A DNA stretch of 64,000 bases from Leptolyngbya sp. Cla-17 (GTDB lineage: Bacteria; Cyanobacteriota; Cyanobacteriia; Leptolyngbyales; Leptolyngbyaceae), in NCBI RefSeq assembly GCF_016807185.1, contig NZ_JAEVYN010000003.1:416287-480286 (forward strand). The letters are read 5' to 3'. Positions 1-8,900 of this stretch are shown here, piece after piece. Both the position numbers and the translations under genes were made by a program. How positions within the stretch are numbered: the first letter of the stretch is position 1; every line of letters begins with the position of its first letter. The notes beneath the pieces were generated by a model that was not told the DNA's origin, ran no database searches, and saw only the letters and a program-made list of their open reading frames with translations.

Positions 1-436
1 TACCTACAATCTTGACCTCGTTGGGCGGGTCATTATTGGCAGAACCAAAGTCACCAACTAGCAGGGCTGTACGCAGTTCGCCAGTATCGATTGCAGGGAA
101 CATCGTTACGCAGGTGATCTTGGCCACCTTGCCCAACTGCGTCACCACGCGAAAATCACCAGCTTGAAGGGTACGACTATCCACCTCGTGGTCAAAAATG
201 ATCGGCATACCATCAGCCTTGCCTCCACCCGGACAAATCCCGATGTTGGTACTAAAGGGTAGCCCATTATCCAGCCCAAAGAAAGCACTCAACAATTGAC
301 CCTGTCCGCGATCTGTGCCGTCATTGACAGTGGTATCAGTTTGATTTGTGTCGGCAAGAAAGTTATCGGCGGGACGGGACAGCAGCCCACAACTCGTCAA
401 AGCAATCAATAACAGCAAAGCGACTAAATGTTTCAT
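1..436 (-). CDS. Lipoprotein, 3' end outside window
   Basis: About 145 codons are read on the minus strand from an ATG at 436 and the frame is still open at position 1, so the C-terminus lies outside the window. The N-terminus is a short hydrophobic stretch ending in a lipobox (LTSCG), so the protein is probably lipid-anchored after signal peptidase II cleavage. The mature part is polar and Gly/Asp-rich, with no catalytic motif I recognise. Its start overlaps the stop of the upstream membrane-protein gene by 4 bp (ATGA), which indicates translational coupling. Function unknown. Confidence 0.7.
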   Translation of the reverse strand, partial: MKHLVALLLLIALTSCGLLSRPADNFLADTNQTDTTVNDGTDRGQGQLLSAFFGLDNGLPFSTNIGICPGGGKADGMPIIFDHEVDSRTLQAGDFRVVTQLGKVAKITCVTMFPAIDTGELRTALLVGDFGSANNDPPNEVKIVG

Positions 437-903
437 TTAACCTCGCTGACTTGTTTCCGACACGCACTCCACAGCGACAGAAACAGCATCGCCATTGCGA
501 GTGGCAAGATAATCTGGTTGCCAATTTCACCGGGCGGGGTGTGTGCGAAGGTAACTGGCTTCATGTGACCCACCAATTTGCGCAACAGAATTTCTAGTGC
601 GAGCAACAGGTACATGAACGGCACGAGCGAGCGATAGCGGAACACAACCAGCAGTTGAATAATGGCAAACAACACTTGCGAACTGCCCCACAGGGCAAAG
701 GCAAAGATAATGCCGTCTGCGCCACCGTTTGAGAGATCCATCCCGGCAATGCTGCCCGCACCACCATCGGGAGCGAGCAGGTGGATCAAACTTCGCACAG
801 TGCTGACGATCGTATACAAGGCAAACACGTAGAACGGCAGTTTCGTCCCTCGTATCGTATTGTCGATTTTGGCAGGCAGTAATATTTCTAAAAGGGTATT
901 CAT
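433..903 (-). CDS. Small multi-pass membrane protein
   Basis: A 156-residue protein with about four hydrophobic helices (roughly residues 22-42, 63-88, 91-106 and 128-146), ending in a short Lys-rich tail. No enzymatic motif is visible. It sits between two lipoprotein genes on the same strand and shares an ATGA overlap with the downstream one, so the pair is probably one transcript acting in the envelope. Family not recognised. Confidence 0.7.
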   Translation of the reverse strand: MNTLLEILLPAKIDNTIRGTKLPFYVFALYTIVSTVRSLIHLLAPDGGAGSIAGMDLSNGGADGIIFAFALWGSSQVLFAIIQLLVVFRYRSLVPFMYLLLALEILLRKLVGHMKPVTFAHTPPGEIGNQIILPLAMAMLFLSLWSACRKQVSEVK

Positions 904-947
904 GGTTATTTCGCAATAAGTGTCGCAGCGATCGCCAACTCGTTGAA

Positions 948-1688
948 CTATGGCAAAACCTTCTGATAGGTGTTGTAGAAGTTGTCGCTGATCACATATG
1001 CCAACCCATCGGCACTCAATTCAGAATCTGCTTCCAACACACGCGCCTGATATTTCCAGCCCTGCGGCAGTTCCAGGCGTGTGCCCAGCGTTTCCAGATC
1101 AGCAATGGTTAATGCTGGATCGGCAATCTGAGCGTAAGATTGCATCCGATAGACCTCCCCTTCAGGAGAGATCAGTTCATAAACCAGGTTGCCTGCTCGA
1201 TAGAAAAAACTCGTGGTGCGTTGAACTTCATTAGGCGTAAAGAACTTGTCCCCAACGGAGCCTTGCCATAATTTGGTTTCAAGCTTCGCCAATAGTTTCA
1301 TCTCAATGCCGCCAAAATCGACGACTTTGCCTGCCGCCGTTTCGCCTCCGGCTGTGGTTTGATTGAACACCCAATAGCGTGGCCCGTTGAGTTTGGTTGC
1401 TGTGGAGCCATATTGTTGGCTCAGTGCGTCGGCATCTAGCTTTGCCCATAGATCGGCGGGGCAATCATTTAGCCCCATCGTGTTGTAAACCTCGACCGTG
1501 AGTGTGAGTCTATCTCGAAACACTGGAAGCACCTCGCAATAGCGGAAATCGCGTAGATCGGCAGGAATCGACATGGATTGAGAGGGTGCGATCGCCGGGA
1601 TGCCTTTGGATTGAACGGTGTTACCACAGCCAGCCAGTATGATGGCTAACAGCGATCCAAGTAAGGTTTGAAGAAAAGTGCGTTTCAT
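948..1688 (-). CDS. Lipoprotein of unknown function
   Basis: A 246-residue protein with a type II signal peptide: Lys/Arg start, hydrophobic core and lipobox LAGCG near residue 21. The mature domain is mixed alpha/beta in composition without a recognised motif. The gene is preceded by an untranslated leader holding a roughly 50-bp element (1741-1792) that is repeated in front of the next secreted-protein gene. It is separated from the membrane-protein gene by 44 bp and probably belongs to the same envelope cluster. Confidence 0.7.
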   Translation of the reverse strand: MKRTFLQTLLGSLLAIILAGCGNTVQSKGIPAIAPSQSMSIPADLRDFRYCEVLPVFRDRLTLTVEVYNTMGLNDCPADLWAKLDADALSQQYGSTATKLNGPRYWVFNQTTAGGETAAGKVVDFGGIEMKLLAKLETKLWQGSVGDKFFTPNEVQRTTSFFYRAGNLVYELISPEGEVYRMQSYAQIADPALTIADLETLGTRLELPQGWKYQARVLEADSELSADGLAYVISDNFYNTYQKVLP

Positions 1689-1740
1689 GGGTGGGGTGGT
1701 TACAGATAATGCTTACCTCAGAAGCTGCGGCGATCGCGCT

Positions 1741-1792
1741 TCTTCTATTAACCTGTCGAACCTGAAGGCTGAGAAAGTAGCCTCACAGGTTT
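1741..1792 (-). repeat. Shared leader element, copy 1
   Basis: About 50 bp, very similar to 2421-2472. In the direction of the genes it reads CCTGTGAGGCTACTTTC and then CAGGTTCGACAG. It contains short inverted repeats (AGGCT/AGCCT and AACCTGT/ACAGGTT) that could fold. It begins 53 nt upstream of the lipoprotein start. It could be an extracytoplasmic-stress promoter or an RNA leader; the sequence alone does not decide. Confidence 0.5.
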
Positions 1793-1902
1793 AATACCCG
1801 AAATTATTTGGTAGCTATCCAAAGATCTAGGTTCTACAATCCAAACGTTTAATTTCAGCAAACGAAGTAGTGAAAATCCGCTTACTGAAATTAACTTTTT
1901 AA

Positions 1903-2351
1903 TTAATATCTAACTACCTCATAAACAACATTGCTGCCCTGGTAGAAGGGTTTATAAATAACACCGCCGCAGTTGTAGTAGGTGACTCCACCTTCTAAAG
2001 TTGCCGAGCAACCTCCAGGTAATGCCCTGACAACTGCACCAATAGCAGGTCTGCCCTTACCGCATCTACGCCAGGATTGACAACTGGATTAACCACGCCG
2101 CCAGGATTTACGCGATCTACGCCAGGATTGACAACTGGATTAACCACGCCGCCAGGATTGACCCGATTCACATTAGGATTCGCATCAAAGTTAGGGTTCA
2201 CATTTTGACGACCCGCATTAGGATTAGGATTCACATTCGGGTTAACACGCGGTGCAGCAGTTGCATGACGTTGGGCATCCAGAGAAACCATACCGATAGA
2301 CAACAAGACTGAAAACAAGGCAAAAATGGTGGGACGTGTAAAAGATTTCAT
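1903..2351 (-). pseudogene. Secreted Asn/Pro-repeat protein, frameshifted near its C-terminus
   Basis: The first frame (2351 down to 1995) gives a signal peptide and a low-complexity Asn-Pro-Gly-Val repeat region, in which VNPGGVVNPVVNPGVD occurs twice. It then runs into an unrelated-looking tail and stops. From about 2060 downwards the neighbouring frame encodes a well-formed end: RPAIGAVVRALPGGCSATL, then GVTYYNCGGVIYKP and FYQGSNVVYEVV, stopping at 1903. This Cys/Tyr-rich module resembles the C-terminal domain of cyanobacterial secreted proteins with a YYxCGGxxY core. A one-base shift around 2030-2090 therefore splits the gene. It may be a real lesion or a consensus error; this region has no mirrored copy to compare. 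Confidence 0.6.
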
Positions 2352-2420
2352 GGCGTTTATCCTTTGTTGTTGCTGAATGATGTTATTGAGCAGGAGAAGG
2401 GAAGTTGCAGAAATCCTGCT

Positions 2421-2472
2421 TTTTCTATCAATCTGTCGAACCTGGAGGTTTAGAAAGTAGCCTCACAGGTTC
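2421..2472 (-). repeat. Shared leader element, copy 2
   Basis: Second copy of the 50-bp element at 1741-1792, differing at a handful of positions, 70 nt upstream of the Asn/Pro-repeat protein start. Both copies lie in the 5' leader of a gene for an exported protein and have the same orientation relative to it. Confidence 0.5.
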
Positions 2473-2484
2473 TAATCAAGCAAA

Positions 2485-3195
2485 TTACCAATCCAAATCC
2501 AGATCCGGCAAACGGTTCTTCATGCTGTATGGCTCATCAATCACCGGATCAGTAATGTTCAGTTCCTCACGCCATTGCTGCAAGGGTTTATCCCAGCCCT
2601 CTTCCCACCGTTGAGCAATCAATGGTTTTATTTCCAGTGCCATCCCCATGCCTCGCGCTGCCTGCTGCGTGACATAGGAGAGCTTTTCCGGTTGACGCTT
2701 GAGTGCCAAGCCAATACTAGCCACTTGAAGCACCACCGATGCGGGATAGCCAATCTGCACCGCGTTAATAGACAACACGCCCAACTCTCCACCCGCGGGA
2801 CCGAAGCCTGTAATCAGGTGAGTTAAATCATGAGTTTTGCGGAGGCGCACCACCACCCAGTCGTCATCCGTTTCAATCTCGCGTTGCCGGAAGAAATTGG
2901 GATCATAGCCCAGGGTTTTCATCACCGTAGCGTATGTGTGACCCAGGGTTCCTTTCGGCAATTTGGACAAGGCTTCTAGATCGATCGCGGAACCCATGTA
3001 GCGATCGTCCATCATGGCGCGGGCTTCGGGGATGGCTTTCACCCGATCGACACACACCTTCATTTGCTCACTACCGCGAAAGTTATCTTCAATGTCAAAC
3101 ACATTGTCTGTTTTTTCACCCATCGATTTGAGCAAATCGGTGACAGAGCTGAGATTGCGAACAGTGCGGCTCAGTTCCTCAAATTGTTTCAGCAT
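2485..3195 (-). CDS. Coq4-family protein
   Basis: A 236-residue protein resembling Coq4, the scaffold/decarboxylation protein of ubiquinone synthesis. The diagnostic metal-binding motif HDLTH followed by a Glu about ten residues later (GPAGGE) is present near residues 121-137, with the Ala/Gly-rich helical C-terminal half typical of the family. Cyanobacteria make plastoquinone rather than ubiquinone, so the substrate cannot be taken from the name. The neighbours do not clarify the role. The start gives an N-terminal helix (MLKQFEELSRTV) preceded by GGAGGAACTC as ribosome binding site. Confidence 0.75.
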   Translation of the reverse strand: MLKQFEELSRTVRNLSSVTDLLKSMGEKTDNVFDIEDNFRGSEQMKVCVDRVKAIPEARAMMDDRYMGSAIDLEALSKLPKGTLGHTYATVMKTLGYDPNFFRQREIETDDDWVVVRLRKTHDLTHLITGFGPAGGELGVLSINAVQIGYPASVVLQVASIGLALKRQPEKLSYVTQQAARGMGMALEIKPLIAQRWEEGWDKPLQQWREELNITDPVIDEPYSMKNRLPDLDLDW

Positions 3196-3352
3196 GAGTT
3201 CCTCCTGGATGATAAGTAGATAGCGCGTGGTCGTAAGGTGGTGATGATGGCTAGTTTTACAAGTGATTTAGGCGCATTTTTGTTAACCTGCTCTGATTGA
3301 ATTTGGCATAATTTTTTTGCGTAGATAATCGCGTGATTAGTTGGTTTACTGA

Positions 3353-4228
3353 TTAAGCTAATGGAGACTTAACGCGACTCATAGCGATCGCAAAGACTAA
3401 ATTCATTGGAGCCAACAGTTCACTAAAGCCGATGATTGCCAGATTTGCTTTTTGGTCGAGGGCACTACTGCTCGCGATCGCCAGACAAATTGCAATATTT
3501 CTCATGCTGGTGCTGATTGCCAACACTTTACGATCCGCGAGATCCGCTCCACCCAACCACCAACCGATGATCCAAGCTGCCACGATCAAGGTGGCGATCG
3601 CTGCTACACCATTCCATCCCAGCGTTTGAGTATCTAATGCTTTGAGCGTCGAAGTGAGAATAGTCAACGTAATGAACAGGGCAATAGCTAAAAAAGAGGT
3701 TAGTTTTTGCAGTTTGGGTGCGATTCTCCGATGGAGAGGCTGCGCCAACATCTCTAGCCAATGTCGGGTCACCTGTCCAGCCAAAAGGGGCGGAGCAATC
3801 AGCAACAAGAGGCGACCCATGAGCGGGAAAATAGGCACACTCGCTGGGCTAATACTGGGAAAAATCAGATGAATCAGAATCGGTGTCGCGATTATGGATA
3901 AGAGCGATAGCAGAAAGACCAAGCCCACGGCATACATCAGGTTTCCTTTGGCAACCCGCGCAAAATGCAGAGCCAGCAAACCGCCAGGGGCTGCCGCAAC
4001 CGCCAGAAAACCTATTGAGATTTCGGGCGATAGATGGAACAACCGAATCAGAATTAAGCCCACGATCGGCAGCAAAATGAAATTTGCGAACAGCGATCGC
4101 CCCATCAAGCCCGATTTCATCATGGCGATGATTTCGACCTTTGGTTTCTCTAGCGCCACTGAAAAGAGAAACGTAAAGAGAAACAACCAGATGACAATTT
4201 TGATTGAAATCGGCAGGGTGTTGAGCAT
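3353..4228 (-). CDS. BASS-family (bile acid:sodium symporter-like) transporter
   Basis: A 291-residue integral membrane protein with nine to ten hydrophobic segments. The segment GFLAVAAAPGGLLALHFAR matches the conserved crossover region of the bile acid:Na+ symporter superfamily, and a second symmetric half ends with an LAIASSSALDQKA stretch. Family members import organic anions or pyruvate-like acids with sodium; the substrate here is unknown. The start overlaps the stop of the upstream TetR gene (TAATG), so the two are co-translated and the transporter is probably under that regulator. Confidence 0.75.
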   Translation of the reverse strand: MLNTLPISIKIVIWLFLFTFLFSVALEKPKVEIIAMMKSGLMGRSLFANFILLPIVGLILIRLFHLSPEISIGFLAVAAAPGGLLALHFARVAKGNLMYAVGLVFLLSLLSIIATPILIHLIFPSISPASVPIFPLMGRLLLLIAPPLLAGQVTRHWLEMLAQPLHRRIAPKLQKLTSFLAIALFITLTILTSTLKALDTQTLGWNGVAAIATLIVAAWIIGWWLGGADLADRKVLAISTSMRNIAICLAIASSSALDQKANLAIIGFSELLAPMNLVFAIAMSRVKSPLA

Positions 4229-4884
4229 TATGGACTGCCTCCAATCCCGCGCTCTAAGGTGCGTATAAAGTCGTCTAGAACTTCACCAATGGCAGCCTGA
4301 TCCAGAACGGGACCGTCTTTGACCAATTGGTTTGCGTTGATTCCCAGATAAACCGGAATAAAGCGCCTGAGTTCGTTTCCCAACGTCACGATCGTGAAGG
4401 CTGTCACATCTGGATTGATATCCGCTGCAAGTTGACCTTGGGCAATAGCCTCTTGCACACACTGGCGCATGAATGAGATCGAGGCAATTCTTGTGCGCTT
4501 AAAGACCTCTTCTCGAAACGGCACATTGCCATGATGGGGTCCTCGATGCAGAATTTGAGTCAAGGCTGGATGCGCCAATTGAAACTCTAAAACTGCCTGA
4601 AATAACGCCCGCAAGTACACAAAAAAACCAGCTTGAATGCTTGGCAAATTTGCTCTAGCAATGAACGCTCTCTTTGTCTCCAATGCTTGATCAACCAGGT
4701 AGAGATACAGATCTTCTTTATTTTCAAAATATTGATAAAAACTACCTTTAGCAATTTTTGCCTGATTGACAATGTTTGAGATCGACGCGGCTTCATAGCT
4801 ATGGTTCGCCAACTCGTCGATCGCCGCGTCGATAATGATCTGTCGCTTGACATCAGGTAAATTAAAAAAAGTTTGGGACGGCAT
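4228..4884 (-). CDS. TetR-family transcriptional regulator
   Basis: About 218 residues from the ATG at 4884. A longer reading to 4911 would start inside the operator palindrome, so 4884 is preferred. The N-terminal helix-turn-helix is clear: ASISNIVNQAKIAKGSFYQYFENKEDL (residues about 33-59), with the usual GSFYQYF recognition helix. The C-terminal part is a helical ligand-binding domain. The gene lies directly below a perfect 40-bp palindrome and is coupled to the BASS transporter, so it most likely represses its own operon until a ligand binds. Confidence 0.85.
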   Translation of the reverse strand: MPSQTFFNLPDVKRQIIIDAAIDELANHSYEAASISNIVNQAKIAKGSFYQYFENKEDLYLYLVDQALETKRAFIARANLPSIQAGFFVYLRALFQAVLEFQLAHPALTQILHRGPHHGNVPFREEVFKRTRIASISFMRQCVQEAIAQGQLAADINPDVTAFTIVTLGNELRRFIPVYLGINANQLVKDGPVLDQAAIGEVLDDFIRTLERGIGGSP

Positions 4885-4899
4885 GAACCTAATCAAAAC

Positions 4900-4939
4900 G
4901 GATATGACCATTCAGTCATATGACTGAATGGTCATATCC
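4900..4939. promoter_or_regulatory. Perfect 40-bp palindrome, probable TetR operator
   Basis: Positions 4900-4919 (GGATATGACCATTCAGTCAT) are the exact reverse complement of 4920-4939. Each half holds a TGAC-N6-GTCA unit, so the site could bind two TetR dimers side by side. It lies 16 bp upstream of the regulator start and is probably its autoregulatory operator. Confidence 0.75.
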
Positions 4940-5077
4940 TATGGCAAGCCCTTGAATTTGTCTACTCCTTGCTTAGAAAACCTCAGCAGAACATTTACGG
5001 TGAAGCGATTTCCGTATAGCACAAGCTAGGAGTCAGTCGAAAAAAAGACTTACGAGTATCAAGAACGGGATGAGCTT

Positions 5078-5307
5078 GGGGTCACTTCAGAATTCGGGAA
5101 AAATCGTACTCTAATGCCTTGCTTTTGCCAGTATTAAGAACCTTCTTGTAATAATTAAACTCTGAAACCCCTGATTTTTCGTTCAAACCGCCTATGGTAA
5201 GCAATCTAATGTGAAATTAATACATCTCAAAGTTGACCCCTGAAACCTCTGCATATCAATGCTTACAGCCTTAACGTACAAATTTTTCCAAATTCTGAGT
5301 TGACCCC
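5078..5307. repeat. MITE-like element with terminal inverted repeats
   Basis: A non-coding 230-bp segment. The left end, GGGGTCACTTCAGAATTC followed by an A-rich run, matches the reverse complement of the right end, GGGGTCAACTCAGAATTT, over about 28 bp with a few differences. A related end occurs alone at 35373-35401. No transposase is present, so this looks like a non-autonomous miniature element. I do not recognise the parent transposon family. The remainder of 4940-5317 holds no gene. Confidence 0.5.
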
Positions 5308-5317
5308 TATTTCACCT

Positions 5318-5947
5318 TTATAAACTCGCAATTCCGCGTTTCAATGCAATGATGGCTGCTTGGGTGCGATCTTTGACCTCTAGCTTGCTTAAAATTCGGT
5401 TAATATGAGTTTTCACCGTACTTTCGCTGATCGTTAGCGCAGTGCTAATTTCTTGATTGCTCATTCCCTGTCCGACTAAACGAAGCACTTCTAGCTCACG
5501 ATCGCTCAATTCTGGACCAGTCACCCGCTGAACTAGCTTGGCAGCCACGTTGGGGTGAACATACCGTTGCCCCCTGTTCACTGTACGAATTGCTGCCAAT
5601 AGTTCCTCTGGCTCAGAGTCTTTCAGTAAATATCCCTTTGCCCCGGCTCGCAATCCTTGATAAATCTCTTCATCAGTGTCATACGTGCTCAGCACCATAA
5701 TCTGGGCGTTAGGGAACTCACTGCGAATCACTGTAATCGCCTCAACACCTCCCATCTCAGGCATCCGTAGATCCATCAAAGTCACATCAGGCTGCTGTTG
5801 CTGAAACACTGCGATCGCCTCATGCCCATTTCGCCCCTGACCCGCAATGACGATATCTGAAGCCTTCTCTAACATCCCAATCAAACCCTGAAGGACAACG
5901 GGATGATCGTCCACAACCAGAACGCGAATGTGACTGGGCTGACTCAT
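5318..5947 (-). CDS. NarL/FixJ-type response regulator
   Basis: 209 residues. The receiver domain (about 1-125) has the acidic pair DD at 13-14, the phospho-acceptor Asp59 in LMDLRMPEMGG and Lys109 in GAKGYLLK. A LuxR-type helix-turn-helix follows (about 145-205: ELSDRELEVLRLVGQGMSNQ, then STVKTHINRILSKL). The gene begins 6 bp after the stop of the giant sensor kinase, so they form a two-component pair whose HisKA_3-type kinase domain is the usual partner of NarL regulators. Targets are not evident from the window. Confidence 0.92.
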   Translation of the reverse strand: MSQPSHIRVLVVDDHPVVLQGLIGMLEKASDIVIAGQGRNGHEAIAVFQQQQPDVTLMDLRMPEMGGVEAITVIRSEFPNAQIMVLSTYDTDEEIYQGLRAGAKGYLLKDSEPEELLAAIRTVNRGQRYVHPNVAAKLVQRVTGPELSDRELEVLRLVGQGMSNQEISTALTISESTVKTHINRILSKLEVKDRTQAAIIALKRGIASL

Positions 5948-5953
5948 GCTGAC

Positions 5954-8900
5954 TTACTCCCGATTAATAGATACCGTGATCTCGGTCCCTTGCCCTAAAT
6001 GGCTTTGAATCTTTAACTCAGCTCTGATGCGTTCAGCCCGTTGTACTATCCCCAGCAGACCAAAGCCATTTCTCATCGCCTGGTTTTCTACATCAAATCC
6101 CTGCCCATTGTCTTTTATTCGTAAGCTGCATTGGGTCGGTTCATAGACCAGTTCAATGCGGATTTCATGCGCCTCAGCATGTTTGATTGCATTGGTCAAA
6201 GCTTCCTGCCCAATCCGAAACAGATTATTCTCCAAATCGGAGGATAGAGGATAGGGCGTACCAATGACTTCGTAGACGATTTGGGTGGCGATTGAGGAGT
6301 CCAATTGAGCAGCAAGACGGCTTAGGGCATCCTGTAAGTTACTACTCTCTAAAAGGTGCGGACGGTGTAGTGCCTCTACTGAACGACGTGCCTCCGCAAG
6401 CCCAGAACGAGCTAAGTCGAGGATCTGAGTGAGGAGAGTTTGCGCTTTTTCTGGATCTGCCGTTACCTCATCGGAGGCAGATCGAGTATGAATGATAATC
6501 CCTGTAAATGCCTGTGCTAAAGTGTCGTGAATTTCCCGTGCCATGTGGTTGCGCTCTTCTAGAATGGAGGCTTCTTCGGCACGTTTGCGATCGTCAATGT
6601 CAGCGTGGGTTCCCAACATCCGCATGGGTTGACCTGATTCGTCCCAGGCAACAATTTTGCCAACAGAAAGAGTCCATTTCCACCGACCATCCTGGGTACG
6701 CTGGCGATACTCTGCTTGATAGCTGGGGATTTCTCCAGCAATGTAAGCACGGTAGGTTGCGACAACTGATTCTCTGTCGTCAGGATGCAAACGGGCAATC
6801 CATTCGGAAATGGGTTCGTGGAATGTTGCTGGATCGTAGCCCAGCATTAAAGCATATTCCGGGTTAAAAATTCTTTCTTCAGTTTTTAAATTGAGATCGT
6901 AGAGTCCCTGATTTGTGGCTGTTAGTGCTAGGCGCAGCCGTTCTTCACTATTTTGTAGAGCGGCTTCTGCTTGTTTGCGATCGCTAATATCTGAAATCAC
7001 GCATTCCATGTATCCATCGGCTGTATTCAGACAAAAGGAGTAAAGTCCCCACAATAGCGCGCCATTTCGTTTTCGTATCTGCACTTCAATGTTTCGCACA
7101 TTCTTATCAAAGATTTGCAGTTCACCCAGATGCGGGTGCAATACAACTGGATTCACATAAAAGTCTGTCGTGCGTTTGATGCCAATAATCTCATCGGGTG
7201 AATCAAAGCCAAACAGCTCCACCAGGCGTTGATTGGCATCGAGAATTAATCCATCAGAAAGACGCGTTCGGAAGATGCAGACCTGTGAGTTTTCAAAGAT
7301 ATTGCGGAACTTAGCTTCACTGCGCTGTAGGGCTGCCGTTCGTTCCGCTACCTGTTGCTCTAAGGTACGATTGTAATCGGTTAGCAGTTGTTCTGCTTGT
7401 CTCCGCTCAGTGATGTCTTGAAAGGCTGTCAGCGCATAAGCGACATTGCCCTGCTCATCAAAGATAGGAGTTCCCCACACCTCAACTGGAATGATTGCGC
7501 TGTTTTGGTGAATTTCCAGATCGTCAACTGTGGTGCGTTCGCCGCTCAACGCCCGGATAGTGGGTAGTTCTTCAGTGGGATATTGTTGATTTGTTCCCGC
7601 CCGATAAAGTTGATAAGCCTCTGCAAGTTGCTCCAGTGTTACGGAAGGATCAGTTCCTTTGCCCACTAACTGAATAGCCCGTTGATTGAAGTAGTAAGGG
7701 CGACTAGTCACATCCACGACAGCAATTCCCACCGGGATTGCTTCTAGAAATTGAGTCATCCTACTTTCGCTAGCGCGTAGCCTGGAGTATAGTTTGGCAT
7801 TTTCGATCGCAATGGCTGCTTGAGTCGATAGTAGATGTAAGACTTGCGATCGCTCCGGTGTAAATGCTCCAGTTGCTAACTGATTTTCCAGATACAACAC
7901 GCCGACCAGCTTACTTTGGTTCAGCAGTGGTAAACAGAAGACCGACTGAGTTTGATTGTGCTGAATGTATGACTCATTGATAAAATTACCTTCATGAGTT
8001 GCATCGTTCAAGATGATGGATTTATGAGTCCGGATCACATACTGAATAATAGATGCGGGTAAACGAGTTGCGATCGGAATCGATTGCAGCACTCGCGTAG
8101 CACAAACCTGCTCACCCTCATCGAGTTCACAAGCAGCTTCAATCACCCAGTCGCCTGAGTTCTCCAGAATTAGAAATCCGGTTTGTGCCCCAGCGTTCTC
8201 AATTAAAATCTGCATCAGAGAGCCAAGTAACCGATCCAGTTCAATTTCACTCGAAATCGCTTGGGATGCCTTCAGTACTGCTGCCAAGTCGAAAGCGCTG
8301 TCTAAGCGAGTAGAGATGGTTTCAGAAGCTGTGCGAATTGCCGTGGAATCAACGCTCGACGACGAAGGAAAAAACTGCGGGTAGCGAGTTTCTAAATCTT
8401 TGACTTTTGCAGTTGCTCCCCATTTCACATAACTGTAATGAGCTTCATTAATATACAGCCTGGTAATTTTCTCATTTTTTCTATGCAGCCAAAATTTGGC
8501 ATACAATTCGTTTGCCAGGGCTTCATTTTGCATAAATTCATTTTCAACCGCCGACTGAATTCCACGCTCATAGAATTCCATCGCCTCGATATGGTTGCCA
8601 CTGATCCTCGCCATTTCTGCAGAAATTAACAGATATTGATGCAGGAAATTTTCTGGACAGTTCTTAGCCCAAATTCTCATTTTGCCGTGTAGGTCTGTCA
8701 ACTGGTTCCATGCTTTTTGCTGCTCTTCTGCTGTGAAAGAGTCATAGAGTGCCGCGATCGCGAGGGCGTGATAGAAAACCCTCAGCTCATCCCAAATCGT
8801 GCCAGTGTAATCCCGGATAACTCGTTCTGTCTCCTGGGCAACTTCACATGCAGCAAGATACCTATCAAAGGTGTAGAGGAGGGCTAGTTTTGCGATGAGG

